DNA from: a virus
Direction: 5' to 3' (one strand)
DNA: 49,269 bases
Virus record (IMG/VR): IMGVR_UViG_3300004369_000650
Coordinates: 1-49,269 of that record
The translations under genes and the position numbers were made by a program. Positions 14,378-23,308 of this stretch are shown here, piece after piece (the first letter of the stretch is position 1; each line of letters starts with the position of its first letter). A model generated the notes under the pieces. That model made no database searches and was not told the DNA's origin. It saw only the letters and a list, made by a program, of their open reading frames with translations.

Positions 14378-17044
14378 TTAATCTTCCCATTCAAATAGGT
14401 TACCGATAGTTGTTTTGATATTGGTGGCTTCTGCGATATTCCAATCCAGCACACCTAGTAGGTTTTCCACTTTCTGGTCCACAATGGTAGATTCCATGTT
14501 GTTATCATCAAACGGAAGTTCTTTGTACCAATTTGGAATATGACTTTCATCTGTAGGATATGCTACACTGGTATACCCTAAAGGATTTGGTTTGAGCTTG
14601 CACACAATAACTTTCATACCGTCCATGATCTCTTGCGAGTATTTGTCACTGTGCATCTTTTTCAGATTGTTCCAGTTCATTGCCGCACGTACATGACCAG
14701 GCATGTTGGCTTTACCTTCACGTTTTTCTTTGGCAGTATACATGGTCAAGTTGTTAACACGTTTAGGTGTGCCTTTTTCCCAAGCAGGACGTTCAGCGAA
14801 CAGAATCTTAAAGTCACGCACCATCTTGATAACGTGATCTTTTGCATCGTCTTTGGTCAGCGTAGTAAGCAAGATTTCACTTAGAAAGTCTTGCACTACT
14901 TTGGGCGTGTCACTGCGTTTGAGGTCAAGTCCCATGGCTTTCACTTTGCCAACATTGCCGTGGGTATCAAGTCTTACGCCTTCGTTATCGTAGATCAATA
15001 CAGCATAGCGTTTCTTTTTAATAAACAAACCCTTGCTGGCTACCAGTTCACGACCTGCTTTGATGATTGACCCCATCTCTCTTGGGCAGTGACACGCCCG
15101 TTCCATAAACGCAGGGAATGAATCGTTAACTTGGTCCGCTATGGTGTCGTAGAGTTGGACACAAATATCACGATTCCATTCCATGCTACCAGACTCTGCA
15201 TCTTTCTTTAGCATAGGCCATGCACTAAAGTAAACAGAGTCTGTGTCCCCGTAGATGATGGATTCACCTACGTGGTCATACTTACCAGTGATACATTCGT
15301 TAACAAATGCATCCATGTGCTTTGCAATCACTCGCCCGGTAAGTGTAGTGCTTTGACCAATGCGATGGTCAAAGAAACGACAGTGGGGGTTAAGAATAGC
15401 GCCATACAAACTATTCAAGTTAATCTTCTTAACCAGCTGTCGTTTATCCCAGAACGCTCGTTCTTCTTTGTCAGTACACTCACGCATCTTAGCCTGTAGC
15501 TCTTTACGTTCCGCATACCAACGTTCCAACAAGCCTGGAATAATTCCTTTAAGGTCATAACGGAAAATGGTTCCGTTTGCACTTAATGTCCATGGTTGAT
15601 TACTGTCAAAAATTAATCGCCATACGTTAGCCGCTGACGTTGTGTCTTCTGTGCCATTTTCCCAATCAATAGTAATTTCTACACTCGGGTCCATGTCCAT
15701 CACAGCATTGTATTCAAGTGTGCCGAACATGTTTTCCCAAGCATCTGCAAAACTCTTGCCCTCATTTATTCGAGCATTGATTTTATTGTTGGTCATGGTT
15801 GGACGCAGTTGTCCTACAACAGTTTCTGGACCCATGTTTAGCGCACGAATGCAACTAGGATATAGACTGTTCAAGTCAATGGCGCCAATGTATTCGTGTG
15901 TACCTCGTTTCGGATACGCAACATACGCACCTGCGGCTTGTGTTTCTACGCCGTCTTGCTTTCTACTACGACTAGGAACAACCATACCACGTTCGTGTGC
16001 TTCATTAATGATTGCTTGTTCTGTAACCGCAACCGCACCCATTGTGGTTGGAAGTAGCACAGTATTGTCGTGTGCAAGTTCGTTAGCTAGATCAAGAAAA
16101 CGTAGTTTCTTGTCCATCTTAACCAACAGCAAAACGTCTTGTCTGTTATAGTCGATAAATGTTTCAAAGTCTCTGTTATAGAGTTGATCCAGTGTGCCTT
16201 CATAAGCAACTTTGCGTTCGTCAAGTTCATACTCGCCAATGGCGTCTAGACTGTAGCTGTGACGTTCTTCGTAGGTATACTTACGATAGAGTTGCATATA
16301 GTCCATATGCACCCGCCCAATCAAGTCAAATGTAATGTTCTCAGCACCAAATCGTTCGAATGTACGCTTCTTAGGAAACTGACCCCATAAGCAAAACTTG
16401 CGTGTATCATCTTTGCTGAGTACACGGCGGGTACGCATAACGAGATAGGGAATATCATAACCTTCCGAGTTCCAGCCACTCAGCACATCTGCGTCGTCGA
16501 TCAAATCTAAGAATGTTGAAATGAGGTCTTCTTCTCTATCAAACAGATAGGTGTTGTCGAAGTTTTTGCATAGATCCTGTGCAGTTTCCATACTCATACT
16601 CTTAGGAGGAATAGCCAGTGTGATTAACTGTTCCATCCAGTCAAGATAAAGTGTGATTGCAGTTACTTTGTTAAACGGATCTTCAGGCGAACTATATCCT
16701 CTCTCTGGGTCAAAGTCCACCTCGATGTCAAAGAAACATGTTTGTAACTTAGGCGAGGGTTTGCCTACGTAGTTTTCTGCTAGACAACGTAGCACAGGAT
16801 TGATGTCACTTTCATGCAGTTGTTTGCCTGAGCTAATCTTTAGTTCTTTTTGAAACTCTTTACCGTTGCGTGTGATGAAACGTGTACACGGAGTACCATA
16901 GATTGTTTTATGTTTGCCCTTAGGATCGTCATAATAGAAAACATAATTGGCATGGTAACTTTGGTATTCTCGTTTACCTTCTACTCGCTCCACAACATGA
17001 ATTTGGTCACGTTCTCTGTCAAATAGTGCATCAATATAGCTCAT
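14378..17044 (-). CDS. 43: family B replicative DNA polymerase (gp43-like)
   Basis: 888 residues, near T4 gp43 (898). Exonuclease motifs: CFFDIEVDFD (Exo I, about residue 105), LSGWNSEGYDIPYLV (Exo II) and YNRQDVLLLVKMD (Exo III). Polymerase motifs: GAIDLNSLYPSCIRALNMGP (A), KKINLNSLYGAI (B) and IYGDTDSVYFS (C), with the two catalytic Asp. All key residues are present, so it should be a proofreading replicase. No split or intron is seen, unlike some T4-like polymerase genes. It ends against the radical SAM gene and overlaps the preceding small membrane protein gene by 14 bases. Confidence 0.97.
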   Translation of the reverse strand: MSYIDALFDRERDQIHVVERVEGKREYQSYHANYVFYYDDPKGKHKTIYGTPCTRFITRNGKEFQKELKISSGKQLHESDINPVLRCLAENYVGKPSPKLQTCFFDIEVDFDPERGYSSPEDPFNKVTAITLYLDWMEQLITLAIPPKSMSMETAQDLCKNFDNTYLFDREEDLISTFLDLIDDADVLSGWNSEGYDIPYLVMRTRRVLSKDDTRKFCLWGQFPKKRTFERFGAENITFDLIGRVHMDYMQLYRKYTYEERHSYSLDAIGEYELDERKVAYEGTLDQLYNRDFETFIDYNRQDVLLLVKMDKKLRFLDLANELAHDNTVLLPTTMGAVAVTEQAIINEAHERGMVVPSRSRKQDGVETQAAGAYVAYPKRGTHEYIGAIDLNSLYPSCIRALNMGPETVVGQLRPTMTNNKINARINEGKSFADAWENMFGTLEYNAVMDMDPSVEITIDWENGTEDTTSAANVWRLIFDSNQPWTLSANGTIFRYDLKGIIPGLLERWYAERKELQAKMRECTDKEERAFWDKRQLVKKINLNSLYGAILNPHCRFFDHRIGQSTTLTGRVIAKHMDAFVNECITGKYDHVGESIIYGDTDSVYFSAWPMLKKDAESGSMEWNRDICVQLYDTIADQVNDSFPAFMERACHCPREMGSIIKAGRELVASKGLFIKKKRYAVLIYDNEGVRLDTHGNVGKVKAMGLDLKRSDTPKVVQDFLSEILLTTLTKDDAKDHVIKMVRDFKILFAERPAWEKGTPKRVNNLTMYTAKEKREGKANMPGHVRAAMNWNNLKKMHSDKYSQEIMDGMKVIVCKLKPNPLGYTSVAYPTDESHIPNWYKELPFDDNNMESTIVDQKVENLLGVLDWNIAEATNIKTTIGNLFEWED

Positions 17045-17264
17045 GATATACTAACCCAATTATATAAACTATTGTAAGACAAAAGTTAAGAACAATCAAG
17101 CTCTTTTCTTTCCAGAGTATACCTGTAGCAGTCCACACAGCATTGCTGAATATGAATAAGAAGTGGTGCAAGTATAGATGGGGGACGAAACTTGCCAGTA
17201 GTGCGGCAACTATCAAACCTCCTGTTCCTAACCAGGCCACCCATTGATATGGTTTAGTATCCAT
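17031..17264 (-). CDS. small three-helix membrane protein
   Basis: 77 residues with about three hydrophobic segments (WVAWLGTGGLIVAALLASF, HHFLFIFSNAVWTATGIL, SLIVLNFCLTIVYIIGLVY). The WKEKSLIVLN stretch before the last helix resembles small YgjV/PnuC-like proteins, but the match is weak. It is coupled by overlaps to both dsbA (one base) and the polymerase (14 bases). Function unknown. Confidence 0.7.
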   Translation of the reverse strand: MDTKPYQWVAWLGTGGLIVAALLASFVPHLYLHHFLFIFSNAVWTATGILWKEKSLIVLNFCLTIVYIIGLVYHELY

Positions 17265-17518
17265 TAAAGAGTGCGACCCACAGTTTCTAGAATCTCATTT
17301 AGAACTTCGTGTTCCTCATTGGTGTCAGTTAATTTGCTTTTGTGAGCAATAGAGATAGCTTTCTTTAGAACGCTTGGCTTAATTTCAAACTCCTCTGCAA
17401 TAGCCTTAACAGTATCATTGAGACCAGCATTGAGATCTTCAACTTCTTGTTTGACTTGAATGCCTTCATTAATTAGCTGAGTTAGCTTGGCCTTTTGTTC
17501 TGGATTAAACATTGACAT
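17264..17518 (-). CDS. dsbA: double-stranded DNA-binding protein DsbA-like
   Basis: 84 residues, like T4 DsbA (about 89). The pattern EVEDLNAGLNDTVKAIAEEF, then IKPSVLKKAISIAHKSKLTD and ending EILETVGRTL, matches the marine T4-like DsbA proteins I recall. T4 DsbA binds double-stranded DNA near late promoters and aids late transcription; it is not the thiol oxidase of the same name. It is first in the operon that leads to the polymerase, behind a sigma70-type promoter. Two in-frame ATGs (17518 and 17512) are possible; AAAGGAG fits both. Confidence 0.8.
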   Translation of the reverse strand: MSMFNPEQKAKLTQLINEGIQVKQEVEDLNAGLNDTVKAIAEEFEIKPSVLKKAISIAHKSKLTDTNEEHEVLNEILETVGRTL

Positions 17519-17543
17519 TAAATTTCTCCTTTGTATTCATCTA

Positions 17544-17572
17544 GTATACTTAATTTTCAAGGTTTCGTCAAC
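17544..17572 (-). promoter_or_regulatory. sigma70-type promoter for dsbA-polymerase operon
   Basis: Minus strand TTGACG (17572-17567), 17 bp spacer, TATACT (17549-17544), about 25 bases before the dsbA start. The -35 overlaps the last codon of the first cassette gene. Confidence 0.8.
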
Positions 17573-18755
17573 CCTCATATTTTTCCAAAAAGTAACGTAT
17601 GGCTTCTGTAACACCAGGTTCCCAAGGATACCAACCACAGTTGTTGTGGTCATAGTAGAACGGACTAATATCGAGTAGCCGTCTTTCTTTGTCGCTCGCT
17701 TGACTAGATATTTTAGCTTTATGATAATAATAGCGGTCATTTTTATCAAACTTATACAAATAATCCCGAGCTTGCCATTTGGTTCCTCTTTCACCTAAGG
17801 ATACCTTTTCGTAGAATGTTTGAAGATTACTATAACTCCATTGTTGCATACGTTCAGAATGGAAGAATACTTCTCGTATAAATCGTTCATACAAATCTTT
17901 ACGTAACCCGAGCTTGTAGTTTTTGACAAGATGTTGCAACGGACGTTGCATTGAGAATTGATACTTCAAATTAAAATAGTGCCACCACCAAAAGTCTGCG
18001 ATAGTGTATGCGTTTTCTAGATTGGCTTCAGCAAAGTTGTCTGCAACTTTGTTAACATACCATTCTCCAAATTCTGGATGTGCCCACTTGCTCTGTTGAC
18101 GGTCATAAAAAGTTTTGATGAGTTGTCTATTTTCATTCGCCGGCAATAAATGTTTCTTATCGTCTATTAGATGTTGAAAGGCACCAATACTAGGCCCATA
18201 CAAACAATCGCCTGGATCGCCGTGTAGTAGCATATGTTTTTCTAAAAACTCATTACTAACATCAATTTCATTGAGATGAACGATGTTAAGTTTATCAGTA
18301 ATATGTTGACGATAAAAGTCTGGATTTTCCAAATAACTGTCGGTGTTCATAACCACAGTTAATATACTTCGGTCAGCTTCACTTAATGTTTGCAAGAACG
18401 CGGCAAGCACGCCTGAGCTATCAATACCACCACTCCACATGATGTAGATATCTCTATCCGTGTCTCGAGCTTTTTGGAATAATTCTATGGCACGATCATT
18501 TAAGATGTCTTCCAACCTATCATTGATGTAGCGTAGTTTAGGAAATGCCCATAAGTCGTTACGATTAGGTGTGTTCCACGGTGTAGTAAATTTGCCAAAT
18601 CTAGGACGGATGTCTTTGACTCCGATATTTAAACGACTATAGCGTTGCCAATGCTTGCCCATTGGGTTATCGCATTTAACATACTCGATTAGCTGGTTAT
18701 CAACCATGCATGCTCGAGTAGCAATTTCATTCATATGTTCTTCAGTTGTTTGCAT
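17568..18755 (-). CDS. asparagine-synthetase-like ATP pyrophosphatase, cassette copy A
   Basis: 395 residues. WSGGIDSS (about 108-114) is the PP-loop of N-type ATP pyrophosphatases, and HGDPGDCLYGPS (about 178-189) lies where asparagine synthetases have SGxGADElFgGY. Asparagine synthetase normally has an N-terminal glutaminase domain; here the first ~100 residues are different and hold no catalytic Cys2. It would adenylate a carboxylate for attack by an amine or ammonia. Other blocks shared with copies B and C are FTTPW, DFWWWHYFNLK, QRPL, WSYSN and RDYLYKFDKND. It overlaps its partner gene by 14 bases. An alternative ATG lies at 18734. Substrate unknown. Confidence 0.8.
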   Translation of the reverse strand: MQTTEEHMNEIATRACMVDNQLIEYVKCDNPMGKHWQRYSRLNIGVKDIRPRFGKFTTPWNTPNRNDLWAFPKLRYINDRLEDILNDRAIELFQKARDTDRDIYIMWSGGIDSSGVLAAFLQTLSEADRSILTVVMNTDSYLENPDFYRQHITDKLNIVHLNEIDVSNEFLEKHMLLHGDPGDCLYGPSIGAFQHLIDDKKHLLPANENRQLIKTFYDRQQSKWAHPEFGEWYVNKVADNFAEANLENAYTIADFWWWHYFNLKYQFSMQRPLQHLVKNYKLGLRKDLYERFIREVFFHSERMQQWSYSNLQTFYEKVSLGERGTKWQARDYLYKFDKNDRYYYHKAKISSQASDKERRLLDISPFYYDHNNCGWYPWEPGVTEAIRYFLEKYEG

Positions 18756-19422
18756 CTAACCACTCTACTATTTTAGGTGTGATATAACGTTGCGGATGCG
18801 TCGTAATTGGAATTTCTGCAAATGCTCGTTTGATATCTTGTTTTATATCTTTAAGTTCTTTTTCAAGGTCGATATTGTACAGTATGTCGAATACATTGCC
18901 TTTGTACTGCCTTAGGTATTTCATCATACTGAAATTATAGTTGATTTCAAATTGAATTAAGTCTTGCAATGGTTCATCTTTAGGCATCAACAGTTTGCAA
19001 AAATCTCCCAGTTGCTCGAGTGCAATCTTTTGTGTGCGACTGCGTGTTCTTGTGACTTCTGCAAAAAATCCAAACTCTTTATTGAACTCTCGAATAAAAT
19101 CTCTATAAAATTCTGCTATCTCACAAAATTTTTCATGTTGAGGATTTTTTCCATCGCTAGCAACTAATTTGATCTTGTCATCGCTCTTGGGATGAATGTC
19201 AGTGCTGATGTTAAGCCGATTAGCATCAGCAAACCCTAACTTTTTATATCGTCCTTTTCCTAGCAACCCTTCTCTGTAATTCTGTACGTCACTAACACGC
19301 ACTGCATAAAACAACATGCGATGACTAAACAAAAACTGTATTTGTTTTAACAGTTCGTAGCTACGATCAGTAATTACAAATTTATTTGCTCTTACGTTAT
19401 ATAATGCATACAGTTCAGCCAT
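18742..19422 (-). CDS. cassette partner protein, copy A
   Basis: 226 residues, no known family. The N-terminus LYALYNVRANKFVITDRSYE, then LLKQIQFLF and LFYAVRV, shares with copies B and C a pattern of short strands, Y-x(3)-K-x-[IV]-Q-[FL] and a closing strand. The rest is helical and variable (AEFYRDFIREFNKEFGF, KDIKQDIKRAF). It starts 8 bases inside the end of copy B's enzyme gene and ends inside copy A's enzyme gene, so the pairing is translationally coupled. It probably selects the substrate or completes the enzyme, standing where the glutaminase half would be; this is an inference. Confidence 0.75.
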   Translation of the reverse strand: MAELYALYNVRANKFVITDRSYELLKQIQFLFSHRMLFYAVRVSDVQNYREGLLGKGRYKKLGFADANRLNISTDIHPKSDDKIKLVASDGKNPQHEKFCEIAEFYRDFIREFNKEFGFFAEVTRTRSRTQKIALEQLGDFCKLLMPKDEPLQDLIQFEINYNFSMMKYLRQYKGNVFDILYNIDLEKELKDIKQDIKRAFAEIPITTHPQRYITPKIVEWLDANN

Positions 19423-20608
19423 TGTACCTATCCAATAATTTAGTTGAAATCTCAGCTACAGCCGTGTCAAACCAGTAGTGGCCCTTCCATGATTGGTCAA
19501 AATAAAATGGTAAATCTGCTGTACGTCTAGAGTCAATATCAGCAGGTGCTCCTGCTGTTTTAATTTTAGTTGAGTAATATATTTCATTGCGATCAAGCTC
19601 GAAAATATAATCGCGAGCAAAGTGCTTGTGTGTGTTTCTTTCCAAACCAATTAAACGGTCCAAATTGGTATAACTCCACATCTGCCAGCTTGTTGTATTA
19701 AAATATGTATTTCGAGCATAGTCAGCTATTTGTTCTTGAGTAAACTCGGTTGTAGGATCTCGTCTGCTAAAGTACAACGGACGTTGGCAACTAAACTCCC
19801 ATTTAAAATTATAGTAAGTCCACCACCACCAATCTGCAACAGTTTTAACATTTTCAGGTGCAACTTCCTCTAGGTTGTTGCTAACACGATCTACAAACCA
19901 ATCACCGAACCCTTCTGTGTAATGAGGATTACTAGTGTGCATTTGGCAACTTTGTTTTAGTTCTGCAATATGGTTTTTCCAAGGCTGTTTATGCCTGCCG
20001 CCTGATATGAACCGTGCATAAGCAGGAACACTTGGGCCTTGTAAGCAATCTCCCGGGTCTCCGTGTATTACAATGTGCGTATTTAAAAATTCAGGTGTTA
20101 AATCAAATTCTTGATAATCCATACATTGCAATTTGTTGCTGATGTGATCAACATAGAATTGTGTATTTTCTAAAATACTGGTAAAATTACAACAAACTAC
20201 AATAAGGTCTCGATCTTCGGGAGACATATTTTTAATAAAACTACTCAACACAAATGTCGAATCGATGCCACCACTCCATAGCACTAGTAGCTTACGTTGT
20301 GTGCGCCTAGCTTCGTCTAGCAATTCTACTGCTCTGGCATTAGCAATATCGTCAAACGAGTCTGGTGTGTATGCCAATGCAGGCGCCGCAAATTCAGATT
20401 GACTAACACTGTTCCACGGATTATTAAATGTTCCAGTCCTACATCGCCAGTCGCTTACTCCAATAATGGTACGTATAATTCCAAACCATTTCTGTGCATC
20501 GGGATTGCGAAACCCTTTGTGATCTGGAATCATTATTGCTTGCACCATTCTAGATGATGCAAGCTCTTCAGTAATTAACCTATCAAAGTATTCTTCTACA
20601 CTAGACAT
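19415..20608 (-). CDS. asparagine-synthetase-like ATP pyrophosphatase, cassette copy B
   Basis: 397 residues, paralogue of the 17568 and 21447 genes. SGGIDST lies at about 112-118 and HGDPGDCLQGPS follows. Further shared blocks are FNNPW, DWWWWTYYNFKWEFS, QRPLYF, MWSYTNLDRL and FARDYIFELDRNEIY. The start at 20608 was chosen over an ATG five codons upstream because AAGGA lies at a proper distance. It overlaps its partner by 8 bases. Divergence from the other copies is high outside the blocks, so the duplication is old or the copies were acquired separately. Confidence 0.8.
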   Translation of the reverse strand: MSSVEEYFDRLITEELASSRMVQAIMIPDHKGFRNPDAQKWFGIIRTIIGVSDWRCRTGTFNNPWNSVSQSEFAAPALAYTPDSFDDIANARAVELLDEARRTQRKLLVLWSGGIDSTFVLSSFIKNMSPEDRDLIVVCCNFTSILENTQFYVDHISNKLQCMDYQEFDLTPEFLNTHIVIHGDPGDCLQGPSVPAYARFISGGRHKQPWKNHIAELKQSCQMHTSNPHYTEGFGDWFVDRVSNNLEEVAPENVKTVADWWWWTYYNFKWEFSCQRPLYFSRRDPTTEFTQEQIADYARNTYFNTTSWQMWSYTNLDRLIGLERNTHKHFARDYIFELDRNEIYYSTKIKTAGAPADIDSRRTADLPFYFDQSWKGHYWFDTAVAEISTKLLDRYNG

Positions 20609-21320
20609 TGCGTTTCCTTGCATCGTTTAATGCTTTTAAAGTTACAGCTTCTACTACTTTGCTTTGTCTCTCATTTCCGCCTGCTAGTATGTGTTGGAAC
20701 GATCTCAACTCGTATTGTATTCTGCTAACAATATGATCAGGATTAACTTCTTTAAAATTAGTATTCATTAAAACTTTAAAAAGTTGTCGCTTGTGGTTTT
20801 CAATCGCACCTGAGCTTAACCGTATACGCTCCGATTCGTTCTTAGTAAGTAAGCTAACAAACGGATCGGGTCCCGTTTGCAATAGCAAAAATTTAGAAAA
20901 TTGTTCAACTCCGCCAATCTTTTGATCTAACGCTTTTTGTCTACGTTCCGATAACAAATCAATTCTAACATTGTACTCTGTTAAAAATCTGCATAAAAAA
21001 TAAAAATTCTCTGACAGACGCTTCTGTGCATCTGTAAGTTCTGCAAGCCCAAACTCTTCTCTTAGGCCAATATAGTGATCATCTTTGGTTAGTTTGATTT
21101 GTGACTTATCGGGTTCGAAGAATTTAGACAGTCTGGGTGATGCGGCCCAGTTAAACCGATTGTCGTGTCTGATACTATTAGGCCTACATTCGTATATATC
21201 AAAGTTTACACAGCTAGTAGGGATCTGCGATCCTGTGATGAATTGCACAAGTTTAATTGTGTTATAATCTTTGTTCAACAGCAAGAAGTAATTATCGTGA
21301 AAACTTAATAATCCATACAT
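20601..21320 (-). CDS. cassette partner protein, copy B
   Basis: 239 residues. The N-terminus LLSFHDNYFLLLNKDYNTIK with LVQFITG keeps the partner pattern. The remainder contains FFEPDKSQIKLTKDDHYIGL and long helices (LSENFYFLCRFLTEYNVRID). Its ATG overlaps the stop of the tiny membrane gene at 21320-21445 (TGATG), which argues for this start rather than a longer frame-open N-terminus. GGAAGG lies 14 bases upstream, so re-initiation after the tiny gene is likely. Function unknown. Confidence 0.75.
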   Translation of the reverse strand: MYGLLSFHDNYFLLLNKDYNTIKLVQFITGSQIPTSCVNFDIYECRPNSIRHDNRFNWAASPRLSKFFEPDKSQIKLTKDDHYIGLREEFGLAELTDAQKRLSENFYFLCRFLTEYNVRIDLLSERRQKALDQKIGGVEQFSKFLLLQTGPDPFVSLLTKNESERIRLSSGAIENHKRQLFKVLMNTNFKEVNPDHIVSRIQYELRSFQHILAGGNERQSKVVEAVTLKALNDARKRNV

Positions 21321-21445
21321 CAGCGTAACATATGCCTTCCAAGAGTGTGCCCTGGAGGATTGTGTTGATCTCCAGGCGGAATGATAGTTAATACTATAAC
21401 AGCAGATGCTATGCATGTCAAGACTAAAATTATTGCTGATCTCAT
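21320..21445 (-). CDS. tiny single-pass membrane protein inside the cassette array
   Basis: 41 residues. Residues 4-22 (AIILVLTCIASAVIVLTII) form one transmembrane helix, followed by a Pro/Gly/His-rich tail (PPGDQHNPPGHTLGRH). The start ATG lies one base after the stop of the copy-C enzyme, with AAGGA upstream, and its stop overlaps the start of partner B as TGATG. These overlaps show it is translated. It has no equivalent between copies A and B. A membrane anchor or a substrate peptide are two readings; neither is shown. Confidence 0.7.
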   Translation of the reverse strand: MRSAIILVLTCIASAVIVLTIIPPGDQHNPPGHTLGRHMLR

Positions 21446-21446
21446 A

Positions 21447-22616
21447 TTATCCTTGAAATTCATTTAATAACTCTCGAATAGTATTTTTTAATTTTGGAGA
21501 CTGTGAGTGTCCAACCCAGTTTTTATCATAGACCAATGGAATATTGCTGTCACCGTATGCAGTGTTCAAGTTAGTACGGCGACTGCCTTTAAATTTCTTG
21601 TATTGCCTATATAGTTGATTTTGGTCAACATCAAAAATGTAATCACGCATCAATGGTTTGTAATTGAACGGATCTTGAGCCATACGTTCTATATTGGAAT
21701 AACTCCAGTTTTGAAAATCTTCATTAATATAAAAACAAGTATCGTAATAGTAACGAAACTCTTCAGGAGTAATAGCTTTGTCGACTGTTTTACGTGTAAA
21801 ATAAAACGGACGCAACATACTACCGTGCCATTTAAAGTTTACATAGTGCCACCACCAAAATGCCGCAATAGACTGGGCTTGCTCTAACTGTGGGATAGAT
21901 GATGCTAATTTATTAACATACCATTCGGTCCATCCTGCTGGAACATTTTTGTTGATTCCTACGAAGCTGTTTACTCCGTCTATTAGAGTTCCTATGTTTT
22001 CTCGAAATGGGAGTAGATGTTTTCTGTCGGGTATTAAATTCTGAAAGGCAGCAACAGTAGGTATACTCAAAAGTGCATTAGCAGGGTCTCCGTGTAACAC
22101 GATAGTGTTCTGCAATAATTCTTCCGTCAAATCAAGTTCTAACCAGTTAATGCAGTCAAACTTGTTATGGACAAATTTTTGATAAAAGTAAAAATTTTCG
22201 GCAATAGTGTTTGCACTCATTACAATACTGTAACGATGTTTAAGCTCATTTTCTGGAATGTTTTTAATAAAAGCACTTAGTAATGTGGTGCTATCTATTC
22301 CCCCACTCCACATAATCCAAACTTCTTTATTGTCTCTGCATGCAATTTCGTGCAATTCAATTGCACGTTGGTCGATGATATCACTCAATGATTTGTTTGT
22401 ATATGACAGTTTGGGTAACTGCATATAGTCCAGATGAGTTTGATTAAGCCATGGCGTAGTAAAAGGAAGACTGCGACTACGCAAGTCGTTAAGCATAGGA
22501 ATTGCTTTAAAGGAAAATAGCCAATAGTCGCCGTATTTTCCAAAATCTTCGTTCTCAAATATTCCTGCAATGCAGGTATTATCTACCAGGTAATTAGATT
22601 CGAACACTTCTCTCAT
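21447..22616 (-). CDS. asparagine-synthetase-like ATP pyrophosphatase, cassette copy C
   Basis: 389 residues. SGGIDST at about 104-110. The second motif is altered to HGDPANALLSIPT, losing the Asp-Cys and Gly-Pro of the other two copies, so its chemistry or metal binding may differ. FTTPW, AFWWWHYVNFKWHGSM, LRPFYF, NWSYSNIERM and MRDYIFDVDQNQLY are shared. It overlaps its partner's stop as ATGA. It is the first enzyme of the array in transcription order. Confidence 0.8.
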   Translation of the reverse strand: MREVFESNYLVDNTCIAGIFENEDFGKYGDYWLFSFKAIPMLNDLRSRSLPFTTPWLNQTHLDYMQLPKLSYTNKSLSDIIDQRAIELHEIACRDNKEVWIMWSGGIDSTTLLSAFIKNIPENELKHRYSIVMSANTIAENFYFYQKFVHNKFDCINWLELDLTEELLQNTIVLHGDPANALLSIPTVAAFQNLIPDRKHLLPFRENIGTLIDGVNSFVGINKNVPAGWTEWYVNKLASSIPQLEQAQSIAAFWWWHYVNFKWHGSMLRPFYFTRKTVDKAITPEEFRYYYDTCFYINEDFQNWSYSNIERMAQDPFNYKPLMRDYIFDVDQNQLYRQYKKFKGSRRTNLNTAYGDSNIPLVYDKNWVGHSQSPKLKNTIRELLNEFQG

Positions 22617-23308
22617 TGTTTTGACCTGTCTAGTACTGCATGGGCATGCTTATTTGGATATTCTTGACTTAGGGTAGAAAAGATATTTTGTATATCTAGA
22701 TTAGGTTTACCAAAGTCTAGTGCTAGTATTTTATTTGAAAATGCACCTTTAAGTTTATCTAAAGTGTCGTTAAAGGAAAGTTCGTCGTCGATATCCTTAT
22801 TAAACATTCCTGCCAACATTTTGTCTTTTCCGATAGTCAGTTCACAAAATTCTTGGAACATTCGATAGCCCTTTACAGTATCAGCAAACATTTGCTCAGT
22901 GTGTTTTCTTCTGAGTTCAACTGCATTGTAAAAGTCTTCAATAACATTGCTAACAACTCTTAGATTGGATGCAATTTGTTTTTCTTGCTCTGTGATAGGC
23001 TTTGCAAGTCTGACATGAGTCTCTCTAAGTCTGAAAGGTGCGACATCCAGTTCTACCTGCAATGCAGGAGCGTTATTGGTAGTGAATTCGGTACAGTTAT
23101 GTTCATTAATCTCACGTATTGGTTCTTGTTTCATTTTAGCTTCGACATGATACTTTCGAAGCATTAATTTGTTAACAGGAAGCAAATATAAGAGATCATT
23201 ACGCATATAGTGTAACTGTATGCGTTTGGCAACTTCATAGTCTTGACTAAAAAATAAGAATCGGGCAGAGCTAATCAAACCAAACCCTAATAGATGATCA
23301 CTACTCAT
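22613..23308 (-). CDS. cassette partner protein, copy C
   Basis: 231 residues. The N-terminus LGFGLISSARFLFFSQDYEV, then AKRIQLHYM and LLYLLPV, fits the partner pattern. The middle holds EVELDVAPF-like strands (ALQVELDVAPFRLRETHVRL) and long helices. It is the first gene of the array. No Shine-Dalgarno is seen; the ATG lies inside a 12-bp palindrome ACTCATATGAGT, just 5 bases after a late-promoter-like element, and is enclosed by an 11-bp inverted repeat. Expression may thus be leaderless from the late promoter and blocked in read-through RNA. Confidence 0.75.
   Translation of the reverse strand: MSSDHLLGFGLISSARFLFFSQDYEVAKRIQLHYMRNDLLYLLPVNKLMLRKYHVEAKMKQEPIREINEHNCTEFTTNNAPALQVELDVAPFRLRETHVRLAKPITEQEKQIASNLRVVSNVIEDFYNAVELRRKHTEQMFADTVKGYRMFQEFCELTIGKDKMLAGMFNKDIDDELSFNDTLDKLKGAFSNKILALDFGKPNLDIQNIFSTLSQEYPNKHAHAVLDRSKQ

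Noticed and set aside
17568-22616. The three SGGIDS proteins as QueC copies completing preQ0 synthesis
   Set aside because: QueC is ~230 residues with a C-terminal four-Cys zinc site. These are ~390 residues with the HGDP block, no Cys cluster, and late-type control. Kept only as a functional hypothesis, not as QueC.
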